The translations under genes were made by a program, and so were the position numbers. The notes beneath the pieces are model-generated. The model was not told the origin of the DNA. It saw only the letters and a program-made list of their open reading frames with translations, and made no database searches. From Crocodylus rhombifer (taxonomy: Eukaryota > Chordata > Crocodylia > Crocodylidae), in contig JAVSML010024605.1 of the NCBI GenBank assembly GCA_038503035.1, positions 124,001 through 188,000 of the forward strand: a DNA stretch of 64,000 nucleotides, written 5' to 3'. Positions 13,666 to 26,699 of the stretch are shown here, one piece after another (position 1 is the first letter of the stretch; each line of letters begins with the position of its first letter).

Positions 13666-13916
13666 ATAGTGGCCACATCAACATGGGACGCTGACTGTGC
13701 ATTAGCTTGTTACTACTGTGGAAGTAGTAGTGTTGCTTGGCATGAATCATGATGCGATGCAACTGCACGGGAGTAACGAGCTACTGTGCAGTTAGCGTCA
13801 CTGGGATGCTACTGGGAATGCTACTGCACAGTCATTTAGTATTTGGGTACATAAGTACTAAATGACTATGCAGTAACAAATGTGCGGTCAGCGTCTTGTA
13901 TAGACGTGGCCACTGT
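13666..13916. mobile_element. Palindromic MITE
   Basis: The left end CATAGTGGCCACATC..GGGACGCTGAC matches the complemented right end CACAGTGGCCACGTC..AAGACGCTGAC over about 30 bases, giving long terminal inverted repeats around a short TA-rich centre with ATTTAGTA / TACTAAAT words. It probably belongs with the PIF/Harbinger-like MITEs in the window, but I could not resolve a target site duplication. Confidence 0.6.
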
Positions 13917-14170
13917 GTATTAGTGAGGCACTGCTCAGTTTAAACACACTGTACATGGAGTACAAATTTAAATGTGGAATTTATATTACTTTTATTAATA
14001 ATATTGTGCCACATAGCAAATTATTAGTTCAGTTGGAAAGGGGGTTAGAATAGATGAGAAGACATTGTACTGAAATAGAAACTGTTGAACTAGAGAGGAG
14101 ATAACAAGTGTGCTGTGAAAGTTGCTAATTAGACAAAATTAGGAGGCATTCTCAATATAGAGAGGATAGG

Positions 14171-15357
14171 GAACATAAGATCATAGGAAGGTAGGCCTGG
14201 AAGGGATCTCACAAGGTCATCTAGTCTAGTGCCTTGATCAGGGCAGAATCATCCATAACTAGCCCACCCCAGCCAAGTATCTATCTAACCTGCTCTTGAA
14301 AATTTTTCAGGGATGGAAATTCCACAGTTTTACTAGGCAGCCTGTTCCAGTGCTTGATTACCCTCATAGTCAAAAAAATTCAGCTGTTTGTGAGCCCCAA
14401 ACTGAATACAGGACTCCAGGTGAAGTCTCACCAGTGCTGAATAGAATGCAAGAATCACTTCCCTTGATTTGGAAGTGACACTCCTGATAATACAACCCAG
14501 CATACTGTTGGATTTTTTTGGCAACAAGAGAACAGTGTTGGCTTATATAGTCAACTTACGGTCTACCGTTACCCTTTCTCCTTTTCTGTAGTAGTGCAGG
14601 CTAGCAGTCATTCCCCAGTCTTTGTGCATGCAGTTTTTCTGTCCCAAGTACAGGACTTCGCACTTGTCTTTTCTGAATTTTATCTGGTCGTTTGAGGACC
14701 ATTTCTCTCGTCTGTCCATGTCATTCTGGATTCTATACCCCACCTTCCAGAGCATCTTCCACAGAGTTTCTAAGTGTACACTCAATCCCATTGTTCAATT
14801 ACTTAATGAAGATATTAAACAAGGCTGGACCCAGGACAGCGCCTTGGGGAGCCCCACTTGATACCTTCTTCCAACTAGACTGAGTCATTGAAAACTACTT
14901 GTTGAGTATGGTGATCCAAGCAGTTATATTTACCCTACACCCAACTTTATGTAGTATGTATTTCCTCAGTTTGTTAATGAAAAGTTAAGGTATATCGCAT
15001 CCACTCCTCCCTGCATCCACAGAGCCTGTCTCTCTATAAAAAGGAAATCAGGTTAGTCAGACATGACCTGCTCTTGATGAATCCATGATGTTTGTTTCTG
15101 ATCACCTCATTCTCCTCTAGGTATTTCACAATAGATTCCTTGAGGTCTGGCTCCATGATCTTTCCAGATTTCAAGGTCAGGGTGTCTGGTCCATAATTTC
15201 CCAGATCCTCCTCCTCCTTTTTTTTTTTTAAAGATGGGTACTATACTGGCCCTTTTCCAGTTATCCAGGACTTCTTGACCTCCACAAGTTCTCGAAGGGG
15301 ATGGATAAATGGCTGTGAGATTACTGCAGTCGGTTCCTGTATGACTGCTGGAACTCA
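14171..15357 (-). mobile_element. CR1 LINE, RT end and 3' UTR, decayed
   Basis: Read on the minus strand, the left end is a CR1 3' UTR (a GATGACCTTGTGAGATCCC-type terminal region). Upstream of that are reverse-transcriptase blocks: DNWKRASIVPIFKK (near 15250), KDKCEVLYLGQKN (near 14650) and KSREVILAFYSALVRLHLES (near 14430). Stops and frameshifts separate the blocks, so it is inactive. It is 5' truncated near 15357. Confidence 0.85.
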
Positions 15358-15399
15358 TCCATGCTTCATACCACTACCTTTTCCTGCTTGTACACATAG

Positions 15400-18300
15400 G
15401 CACCAACAATACTTCCAGGAACACAGCTGAGTAGATCAGAGAAGACTACAGGACTCTGATGCAATGAAAAGCCATAACACCTTAGCCTGCCACGGGTAAA
15501 GCAGGCCAACATCCTGTTGCTGCAAAGGTTGTTAAAATATGGTTGAGAGATGCAAGGAAGAGGACCATGCGTCCTACAACAGAGGAAGGCAAAAAACCCT
15601 CACAGCACGTACCAATCTGACCATGGGGTAAAATTCCTTTCTGACCCTAAATATGGCCAGGAACCTCTGCGTTTAATTCCCAGCAGGAGAGTGGCACACC
15701 CCAGTCAAAGTCCCCAGCCTTGGCTACAGCCAACACCCAATGCTTTTGAGGATGGCAAAACTTCTCCTTCCCTCCGTCTGACAAGAGTAGCAACAGGAAG
15801 GGGAAAAAAGTCCTTCCTGGCCCCATGAGGCAATCAGCAAAGCTCAGAAGCAAGGGAACTACCCAAAGAAGAACATAGGCATAGCTAGATCATGCCTGAC
15901 TAATGCTTATCCAGCCTCTTCTTGAACATCTTGAGTGATAGAAATTCTGCAACTTCCCTAGCAGTTTATTCCACTGCCTCACTGTTCTAACAGTGAAGAA
16001 GTTTTTTCCTGATATCTAGTCTAAACCTACTTCGCTGCAACTTCAGGCCATTGGTCTGCATCCTACTCTGCAGCAGGAGAGAAAAGTTGCTTTCCCTTTT
16101 CTTTATGGCAGCTATTAAGACATTTAAAGACTGCTATCATGTCCCCTCTTCTGTGCCTTTTCTACAAGCTGAACCTGCGTACTTCTTTCAACCTCTCATT
16201 TTGCTTGCCTTCTAAGCACTTTATTGTTTTTGTTGTCTGCCTGTGGACCCTGTCTAATTCCCTTCCTACTTTGTAAAATGTTGAGCCCAAAGCTGCATAC
16301 AGTACTCGAAATGAGGCCTAATCAGTGCCAAGTAGAGGCACTATCATGTCCTGTGTGTTGCACCTAATTGCTTCTATTGATACATCCAAAAACCACCTTT
16401 GCCTTTTGTCTAGCTACACCACACTGCAGACTCACTGAGTCTGTGATCTACTAGGACTCCCAGATCCTTCTCCGTAGTGCTGCCATCCAGCCATCTGTCA
16501 CCCATTTTGTATTTTGGTTTTTGATTATTTTTTCTGAGGTTTTAGTGCCTTGCATTTGTCAGCATTGAACTTTATCCTTTTAGCTCCAGCCCAGCTTTCC
16601 AGGCTGTCTAGATCCTTCTGAATTGCGGTTCCATTCCCTGTTCACAATCCTTTCATTTCATGTCTTTTACAAACTTGCTCAAGAAGCTTTCTATGCCAGC
16701 ATCCAAATCATTAATGAACATGTTGATGAAGTTCATCAGGCCCTGCTGACTTGAATTCATTTAGACCCATCAAAAGCTCTATTTCTTTTGTTACCTCATG
16801 GCTCAACTTGTTCCCTTTCTTTATTAGCTGTTAAATTGCAGCTAAATATTTCCTCAAGACTGAGATAAAGTAATTGTGGAGTACTTTGCATCTTGTTACA
16901 AGTTTATCCTGGCTATTGTTTGCAGCAGACCCACAACTTCCTTGGTTTCTCTCTTGCTCGACATAGTTATAAAACCTCCTCTTGTTGTCTTCCATCTCCC
17001 CCGCAAAGTTCAGCTTCCTTTTTTTTCTTTGCCACCTTGATTTTGTCCCTGCAGGTTCTTGCTTGGTTACCAGCCCATTTTTCTATTGCCTATATGAATT
17101 CCTTTGACAATGAGGCATCCTAGAAGCTCCATGTGGAAATGCATTGGTCTCTTACTATTCTTCTGGTGCTTCCATTGTATCAGAACAGTTTTTTGTGGGG
17201 CTTCCTACAGTGTGCCCTTTCTTTAGAAGCTCCCAGCCCTATTGGTTACCTTGATCTCTCAGTGGGCACATCTATAATGTAGAGTAATGCACTTCTGCTA
17301 TTGTGCATTAAATTTAGTAGGTCTGTGAGGTACTAAATATATGCACATTAGGCTGCCCTAGTGCACAGTAGAAAAGGCACATTTTTTATTGACACTATAC
17401 GCAGTATTTTTACTTTGCATTAGCATATTAGCATGGCTTTTGATGTGAGGCTTTTATGCATGGTAAAATAGGCTACTACATATTAAAGTACATGTGTAGA
17501 TGCGCCCAGTCTTCCATCCCATGGCATCATGCTTATTAACTCCTTGAGTCAGCTGAAATCCACCTTTTTAAAATCTAGCATTTTAATTCTGTTGACTTCA
17601 TTCTTTTTTGTCTCAGGATCATGAATTTTGTCACATTATGACCACTTCTCAAGTTTTCCATCACCTTCTCATCTTCTACCATTTTTTCTTTATTGGACAA
17701 GATCCAAGATAGATGGTCCCTTATTTGGACCTTCAGTTGTCTGGAACAGAAAGTTGTCCTCTGCACAGATTAGGAACTGGCTCAGCATTTTGTTTGGCTG
17801 AACAGCTGATATCTAGAAAACTGAAGTTTCTCATCTGTACCATCCCATAACTTTTTGATAATTATGTCACCTCCTTGAAGAGTGCCTCATCCACTTCTTC
17901 CTGACTTTGTGGCCTGTACTAAATCCCTACCATTATATCAGTCCTCTTTCTGTCACCTTTTATCTTCACCGAACTACATCCTGATTTATTGTCATCTTCC
18001 ATCCTCCTGAACAAGCGAACAAATGTATGGGTGTTTAATATACAAGGCAGTGCCCCGCCACCTTTTCTCCCAACCCTGTCCTTCCAAAAGAGAGTGTAGC
18101 TCTCAGTGTTGCCATTCCAGGCATAAGAGCTGTCCCACCAGGTCTTTGTGGTACCAGTCAAATCATAGCTCTTTTCACAGGCTGTGACTTCCAGTTCATT
18201 TTGTTTATTCCCCATACTTCTCACTTTTGTATACAAAAGTTATATAGGATCAATGTCCCTCTTCTCCGTAAGGGCAACACTATTCTTTGGGACTCCCCAG

Positions 18301-18480
18301 GAAGCAGCCTTGTTTGGTCTTCTCTTCCTGAGAGGACTTCTTGCAACCAGCCCAAATGTGGCTTCACGCTTTAGGATCTGGCTTTTCTCAGTTTCTGGCT
18401 TTCCTGGCAATCCATTGCACCCTCCACCTCTGAGAGCTCCTTCTTTTTGGTCACCTTAGGGGGAGCTTTTGAAGGGGAAG
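15400..18480 (-). mobile_element. CR1-like LINE, endonuclease to 3' end, deleted
   Basis: On the minus strand the right part (about 17520-18240) encodes an APE-type endonuclease fragment with SMGNKQNELEVTACEKSYDL and TKTWWDSSYAWNG. The middle has LMGLNEFKSAGPDELH near 16750, followed almost at once by DSLESWAGAKRIKFNADKC near 16600, so the central RT domain is deleted. The left part (15400-16100) is a 3' UTR with GACCCTAAATATGGCC-type words as seen in turtle and crocodile CR1 relatives. A MITE (17261-17510) interrupts it. There are many stops. Outer edges are approximate. Confidence 0.75.
17261..17510. mobile_element. PIF/Harbinger-like MITE inside LINE
   Basis: The left end AGTGGGCACATCTATA pairs with the complemented right end ACTGGGCGCATCTACA. 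The insert is AT-rich, about 250 bp, non-coding, and separates endonuclease from RT sequence of the surrounding LINE. The target duplication is not certain. Confidence 0.6.
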
Positions 18481-19073
18481 GGTATCATCCGTCCACCCTG
18501 GGGTCTTCTCTGTCCCCAGCTCTCTCGGGCTCCCTATTTCTTCTTGGGCCCAGTCAGCCACACTAGCCATAAAACAGTTACAAAACTATAGTAATAAACT
18601 GGGAACAATACTTGCCCAGTACCATGAAACAAAATTATGGGGAACCAATCAGGGAGTAGTCTCTGGGCCCTATTGATAGGCTCGACTGCCATCTGCCTGG
18701 GATTAAAAGGGCATATAGGTGTCCTACTTAAGGAACTATCTACTAAAACTATTTAGAGCAAAGCCCCTTCTCCTTCTCCTCCCCTCCCCATGCTCCCCAC
18801 TGGAACTGCAGGCTAGAATTCAGCCCACTTAGCCTTTCATCACAATGTACATCAGATGTATTTTGCATTGTTGTTCATTTGTTTCCTTTTGTTACCTAAA
18901 TATATATTTATGCACTGGAATAAATGCCATAATTTTACCAGTGCTAAACACCCCTGGCTCCCTCTGTATGAATTTTAAATTGACTATAAATATTGAGATG
19001 TCAGTATTCTTGTACTTAGCTACAGTATTGTGTGATTTCAGAAACATTCTCTGTTTGCTCTTTCTGCTTAGAG

Positions 19074-19445
19074 TAGTAGTTCTCAACCGTTTTAGAATCA
19101 GGGCACCCCTCCGTAACTTTTCTGAATTTGACAGCACCCTGGTTGAGAACCACTGTTCTGATGTCTCGGCTTGCCAACTTTATCTCCAACCTGCTGTGCC
19201 TCCACTACTCTAAGGAATTATCTCACATGCTACTGTTTCCAGGAGGTGCCTGTGGAGCTGGACTCGGAACTGGGTACTCCTGCCTTTCTATATTAGGCTT
19301 ACAAAGCAGCTGCTTCTTCATTGAGCTCTGCAGGTACCTGGAAACAGAACCACACAGGGTAGTTTCACCTGGCCACAGCAGCATCAGCACTGGTTCCACC
19401 TCACCCTTCAGAAGGGTGCTGTGGCACCCTAGTTGAGAACTTCTG
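19074..19445. mobile_element. Non-autonomous hAT element
   Basis: The left end TAGTAGTTCTCAACC matches the complement of the right end (GTTGAGAACTTCTG). The flanking 8-mers GCTTAGAG (19066-19073) and ACTCAGAC (19446-19453) agree at five of eight positions. A second right-end-like copy GGTTGAGAACCACTG lies internally at 19141-19155, so the element either carries a duplicated terminus or is a nested pair. Confidence 0.6.
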
Positions 19446-20374
19446 ACTCAGACTGAGGCTCCTCAGTTCCATGGGTACCCAGATAAATCATCTAGATTTG
19501 AACAACGCAGTGTGTGTTAGAACCAGGATAGATGTCCCCAGTGGACCACCAAACTGGAAGTTTCTTTTTCTAGGAGAAGAGTGCTGTCCTAGTGGGTTAT
19601 TGCTTTGCCCCACCTTGAGTGGAAAGCAGTGGCTCTGATTTTTGGAAAGGGCCTTAAAAGTCCAGGACTGTGTCCTTTTCTTCTGCAATACCAGAATGCT
19701 GTGATCTGTTTGAGTCCTTGTTTCCAGGTGTGTATTTATTGTATATTCTATTCCAGATTTGTCTACTCTGCCTTTAGAACAGGCACACTGCTCAGACCCC
19801 GTCCTCCACTTCAGTGGCTTCCACATCAGGAAAGTGAAATGTTTTCAGTCCCCTTCCTGAGACCATATTCGTCCTACTCAGATAATGATATTTCTGTGAG
19901 AAGGTATAGACAGAGCAGGAATATTTTTCTGGAAAGAAAAAAAAGAGGGATCAGGAGGCTAAGGGGAAGATGCATCTTACAAGGTGTATGTGTCTCTATT
20001 TTCTGTGATGTCTAGAGGAGGACACTGGAGAAATTGCTGTTCATAGCTTCTGTATACTCTGTCCAAGACATCAAGGTCCACAGATGTACAGTTCAAGCTG
20101 CACAGCTTAAATGGTATTAAGGGCCAATTGTAAGGTACACTGGGCTTTTAAGACTCCTTTAAAAAATCTGGAGAACTGCTACTTGTGGGAACCAATTTGA
20201 CTGGACATAAGCCCTCAGCACGTTTTTTAGGAGGAAATTGGACTGCATTGAGGTATATGCACAGATTTATTAATCAGCTTGTTGCAAGAACACAGGACTC
20301 AATGTCTGTCTTTTCAAATCCCTTTTTTTCATTTAATAAAACAGTTTAGTAGAGAATTAACATGTACAATATGT

Positions 20375-20695
20375 TGTTAACTTGTGGAATTCATTACCAC
20401 ATGAGGTGGTGGAGGCAGATAACACAGTCAAGTTCAAGAAGGGACCAGATAAATTAATGGGTGGTAAATCTATTAATGGTTATTGGACAGAATGGTTGGA
20501 GATGTTTCCTCTGGTATCTCTAACCCAAATAATGGAGGATGCCAGGGAGGGTATTGAATCCAGGGGATAGATCACTCTAGAGGTATCCAGTTCTGTGCTT
20601 TTCTTCTATAATATTCATTTCTGCCACTTGTCAGAGATAGGATACTAGGCTAGAGGGACCATTGGGCTGACCCAGTATGGCACTTTTGTTCTTAA
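20375..20695 (+). mobile_element. CR1-like LINE, 3' end
   Basis: Sense-strand remnant beginning at GTGGAATTCATTACCACATG (encoding the WNSLP-like end of the LINE) and running through a 3' UTR that ends near GGGCTGACCCAGTATGGCAC. This is the typical terminal region of L3/CR1-type reptile LINEs. There is no coding capacity beyond a short frame. Confidence 0.6.
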
Positions 20696-21046
20696 TTATG
20701 GTGGGCCACTGGGATTGTGCTGTGGGCTACAATGAAGTCCATGCCTAAACAAGAGGGAGTCTTTAGAACCACTAGTGTTACCATGGGGAACCAGATACCA
20801 ACAGGACATGTGTCCTTCTGCAGAGTTGTGATAGAATTTCTTGGGATGTCCATTAAAATTAGAGGCAGGCCATGAGTAAGACCCCTGGAAGATATACAGG
20901 TAAAAGTATGATGGTATCTGATGCACAATCCATGCAGTCATGCTTCCTGCCATGCCTCATGTGCGTGCCAGGAGGTGTGATTGTGGGATCGCACATCAGA
21001 TCCCATCATGCTTTATTGCCAGTGCAGGGGAACATGAGCTGCACTT

Positions 21047-21173
21047 CCATGGCCGGGAACCCCATCAGCTGATCTGGGTTCCCAGCTGCAGGGTTGCAGC
21101 ATCATATATAGTATGTGTGTAGTGTGCCCCTCTGACTGGGAGCCCAGATCGGCTGATGAGGCTCCCAGCCATG
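21047..21173. repeat. Inverted repeat, 39-bp arms
   Basis: Arm 21047-21085 pairs with 21136-21173; both contain CATCAGC.GATCTGGG.TCCCAG in opposite orientation, with a 50-base loop containing CATATATAGTATGTGTG. Probably the core of a decayed fold-back transposon; no family recognised. Confidence 0.55.
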
Positions 21174-24077
21174 AGGGTGAACCTGGCCACGCATTCAATT
21201 AATGACACAAGAACCAGCCACAAAGCTGGTAGAGAGAAACAAAACGGTTACACTTTTCTTTTGTGGAATAACTTTGTAGCTTGTTCCTTGTTTTATGACG
21301 CCATGTATTGCATTAATGTGTGGCCAGGTTACAATTTAAGATATGACTAACTGATTTCTGCAAAATGTATGAACCAATTCCTCAGATCCTCTTCCTGGTT
21401 ATGTAATGGGTCTTATCCATCTACAAGTTCAGCTCCAGAGAAGTCACTGGTATCTGGTAGAACTGCATCTTCTCAAGACCCTGAATGGTCATTAAACTGA
21501 ATCATCCATTGCTTAGAGGTCATCCAGGAGACATTAGGGATGCACAGACCAGAATTGGACATGGTATTTCATTGGCAGAGTATCAGTGCCACATACAGAG
21601 GAAAAGCTCCAGGATCACTGTGACAGGGGGCCTTCCCAGGGGCTAGGTCACAAGTTATCCCATGCACCTGCCTAGGGCAGTTTGTCCTGACTTGCCTGTC
21701 ACAATTTGAATGTTATCATGATATATTAAGCATGAGGCCGCCCATTCACTACCCAATGCCAGGGGGTGCTATCACTGCTCTGTACATTCCCTATACCATG
21801 GCCCATGGCTTGCAAATGGCATCCAGAATATTATTATTGCTTCCTGACTTCCAGCCAGATTCAGCCCATTGTTGGGCTTCTTCCACATTCACACTCACTC
21901 TGCCCCCCTCTCACAGGGGCCTCTTCCACACTGCCCCTCACTGGACCACATATGACCTGCCCTGCTCCCTTGAGTGACCTCTTGGCCATCAGGCTTGCCT
22001 GCTAACTCTCTGGCACAGCACACGCAGCACCTTTGGTTCACTCATGCTCCCCTACTCTGTGGCATCAACTTGTGCTGAACACTGAGCTGATTCTGTCCCT
22101 ACCCTTCACCAGGCAACTTGCTCCTGTTCTAACTCGTGGGGTTGGCCCATGTACTGCCCTTCAAACCACCCTTGTAGCTCTACTCAGTACACCCCTGGTA
22201 CCAGCCCTTCAGGCTGCCCTCAGCAGCCCTGTTCTGTACCCCACATGCTCAGTCCTTCAGATGCCTCTCATTGCACCCTACTCTGAGCAGGTCCCTGTAT
22301 CACTACTGCCCCCCTCTGGGACCTCCAGGGTCTTGCACCCCTGCAGGGCTTAGGTGCCTCTCCATGCGTGCCTGGCCCTTCTCATTCTCTCCCCAACTCA
22401 TAAATACCCACCGGTGTGTGGAGGCTGGGGTTGAAGTGCCCCTACCCACTTTCATCGGGGAGGTAACTGGGCTAGTATTCACCTTGCCAGAGAAGCATTA
22501 AAAATTGATCAGAACCCTCCTTAGATCTGAACTATGAAACCCCAGGTTACTGCTTCCTCCAGAAGTACATGGTTTTGTTCACTAGTTTATGCACTCATTT
22601 GACACTCATTCATAACTGATTAAAGGGCTTTTTGAGCCTATGCAAAGTTGTTTTTTTTTTTATGTCAAATTTTGTATCTGATTTTGTATCGGCTATTACT
22701 AAATTTTAGTACAGAGCTGGTTAATCACATCTTAAGTGTAATGTGTATCAGGGATCTTGGGGTACTCAAAGATATAATGAAGAGTGTGCTGTCAAATGTA
22801 TGGGAGTTGTTAGCAGCAGTATATAATCAGAATGCAGGCATCAGAAATCCAGTTTCTTTGACAGGGGTGGAGGTGGAGGCAACATTGTTGGAGGTGTAGA
22901 TCTTGGTTTCAAATCTTCTCATGTTATAGTAAAAACTGTGCACAGCATTTTATTAAAGTGGGAACAAAATGAACAGCAATGGATGAGTTTAAAATGAAAA
23001 AAATGGGTATTTCTTGATGAAACATTCCTTGCCAGGTGTCATGCTGGGTGAGGATATCATGTTTTTCTATTCAAGTTTAGAACTACGATCTCCTGGATAT
23101 CCTGGGGTGTTAGGAGTTCTTCAGTGGTTCCCATGCTATGGGACTGTAATGCTTTGGTTGGGATCAGGACTCCATTGCCCTCGTGACTATGGACTATCAT
23201 AGTATGAGGCCATTTCTACCCCACAACCTATGGGAAACTTATGACTGTGATGTGCCTTTTCCTGCCTGAGCTCAGATATGCAGCATTCAGCACTTTATGA
23301 ACACTTTGGCAAAACATTAAATCTGATGCAGCCACAGTTGCAGGAAAGGCTGCTGACTTGTATTATTTTAGAAATAGTAAAATATTTGTGCTAATTCTTG
23401 GGAACCCACTGGATTACAGAGTACTGTCTACGGGCCACACTTGACTGAGTTCTATGCTGTTGCCGACTACCATTTGATGATGGTACAGCATGGTACCCAG
23501 AAACCTATAGTAACATATTCATATTAAAGACAGTGCTTCAATAGACAACACCATTTTGTGCAAATTCAGTCCTTTAAATCTTGGCAGGATGCCATTATAA
23601 TCTCCTTTTAGTGAAAAAAAAAAAAACTGCAACAGTATAGCGCATTTTTCAAACCTGGCAGAGTTCTTGTCGCATACTTGAAACCCTTGGAAGCAGGCTG
23701 AAATTGTCATGTACCTCCCCTACAGTGGCTTAACCACCATCATTGCCATACATCAAGGGAGTCTAGATAAAGTATCATCATCTGGGATGCTGCCTTCTAA
23801 TTCATGTTCTAAGGCCCTTTCCCTGTCCTCCTCTTCAAATGGGATGTTGAAATTTCTCTTGACCATTTTCCTTTTTCACTGTGGTACAAAAAACCCATAA
23901 TCTGCATCATTTTAATGTTACCCTATATTGGAAGGTGTTTTATTAGTTTCCAAGAAGGTTTACCATATACCTGTTGAGGTGAGTAGCTTTAGCACAGGAA
24001 CTGTATACATTATTCATTAGGAATATGATAATCTTCAATAATAAAAATATTTATAAGACTGTTCAAAGAGAAGCTAA

Positions 24078-24365
<288 letters not shown>

Positions 24366-26489
24366 TAACTCAGTCAATAGAATACCTCTCCTTTGTTCTT
24401 CTGTAGCCCTTTTATCCCAGGATATGAGGACACTTTCAAACATTAATGCACATAGCACAGGGCAGGATGGTTGTCACTTTTCCTGATTCACAAATGAAGA
24501 AACAGATCCATAGATAGGTGACATTTTCAAGGTGACCCAGCAAGTAAGCTGGGAAATGAGTCCTGTACTAAAATCAGTATGGAACTCATAGTCTTGACCT
24601 TTAATTTGTAGGCCACAGACCTTGCATTGTGGTAAGCATTTACTGTGTTAGCACTTACTGGACATGAGAGCTGTAGCATTTTAAAAATCATCTTAGATTA
24701 TTTGTTCTTGAAATGTACGTAGGTACTCAGCTGACTGTCTTCAAACAGGCTGCAGAGGATGTTGTGTATAAATACATGTCCATTCATGCACACTGGCTTT
24801 CATTGCTCTATGTGAGTAATAATCAAAGTTAGTTCTGTTTGTTGTGAGGGATAGATGGTATATCTGATTGCTAAACTGGGTAGACCTGCTCCACCATTAG
24901 ACCAGATTCTTTTAGAAGCAGAATATAAACAGCATCAACAAGAAATGGGAAGGGTGGAGGAAAAGAGAAGGAATAATATTACTGTGATGCTTAAAAAGGT
25001 TGCGTTTCTATATACTAGTTGGCCAGTTTGTATTTAGTTGTTGAACCCAGCTCTTGAATGGGAAAGTCCCTTAAGTTTCAGGCTAATCTGTCCTGTTGGA
25101 AATGTTGTAACTAGGCTACAGAAATTTAGATTCGCAATGTAATCCCAGTATAAATCAATAATTCCACTTGTCTGTAATCCACAGACGGGTTTCCATCCTA
25201 TCTTTCTGGGTTATGAAGTATAGTAAAAAATATATATATATTATGCATCAAAATGAAGCCTAAATTCTAATTGCAAATAGTAAAATAAGATTTCTATAAA
25301 TTCCTGTTTTACATGCTTCCAAGAGCAAAGCTGGAAATATTGCTAGCCTGGGTGAATTCCTTTGCTGCCACCTAATAGCCTAATCCTGAGTCTTACAAAA
25401 CTGATAGGTGGGGCAACCTGGACACTTCCCAGTTCCTTCTTCATGGTCTCAGAGCATAAAAATCAGTCGCTGCTTTTCACTTCTTCCACTTTGCTGTTTA
25501 AGTTTTTTTTTTTTTTTCACCTGCCTGGGCAGTAGATCTAAAAGCAGCTATCGGTAGGGGTCTGCCCAGATTACAGGAGGACATACCAATTTTTGCAGGT
25601 TGATCGTAATGTAAAGTTCCAATTCTGCAGTCATTTTGTGGCAACCCATCTCTTAGTACTGATCGGAGAGACCTAGGAGCAGGGGAGGGGGTGGCCACTG
25701 TCTTGACTGCTGGCTGTCCTTTGTGCATCCTTGCCCTTCAGCACATAGATTCCCCAGGGGAAGAGGGAAAGGGGGCTGCTGTCATCTTGTCTGCTGCCCT
25801 TCCTGCTGTCTCACCAGCCAGCACTTCCCCTCCCAGCAGCAAGAACCACTGGCTCCCACTGGGGACACGGCATTTTATTTCTATTAAGTTTTTTTGTTGA
25901 TGTTGCAGATTTTGCGGACAATCCTGGATTTCCCGAGTTAAGTAGGTCTAGTGATCAGAGATGAAAATAAGAGATGGAGAAACCAAGGGAGTTTTTGAAG
26001 CCTTGTGACATCAGCAAGGCAAATGGCATGATGAGAGCAGTGAGCTGGGCAGGAACTAAATAAGGGCCAAAGCAAGGCACTAATGTACAGAAGCTAAGAG
26101 AGTGCATAAAAGTATTTGAAGCAGAGTGTGATTTCCTGCCAAAAGTGGGGTTAAGAGTGTTTGTGTATGTGATAAGAAGGGAAAAGGGCTTGGTTAATTG
26201 GGCTTGTTTTCTTGTAGCATTTTGGAAAAATTGAAAAGGAACAAAGTAGGAAATCAACCTGGGAAGGAACCTGACATTATGATAAAGAACTAGCAGAAAT
26301 GCAAAGAACTAGAAAAATTTAGCAAGGGCAATGATGTAGCAGGCAAAGGAGGCAGAGGCATGAAAGTTGGGAGCTTGTGAGATTAGAATATACAGGTATT
26401 GCCAAAGATGATCGGGAAGGGATAAACAGATAGATTTGATGATGGAACTAGACTGGTGGCAGATGACAGTGCAAGGTTGTCATCTCAGG

Positions 26490-26690
26490 TTGTAGTAAGG
26501 GAAGTTTAGGTTAGATATTGGGAAGAATTTTCTCGCTAGGAAGATAATAAAACACTGAAACCGGTTACCCAGAGGTTGTGGAATCTTCATCCTTGGAGGT
26601 TTTCAAGACCTGGCTAGACAAGCTTTGACTTGGATAATCTAGTTGGGTATGGTCCTGCCTTGAGCAGGGGGTTGGATGTTAAAATAGTTG
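26490..26690 (+). mobile_element. CR1 LINE 3' end fragment
   Basis: Sense-strand terminal CR1 sequence: GGTTAGATATTGGGAAGAAT, then the TTTTCAAGACCTGGCTAGAC block, then GGTATGGTCCTGCCTTGAGC. It covers the last LINE residues and the 3' UTR only, 5' truncated. Confidence 0.7.
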
Positions 26691-26699
26691 AAGGGGCCC

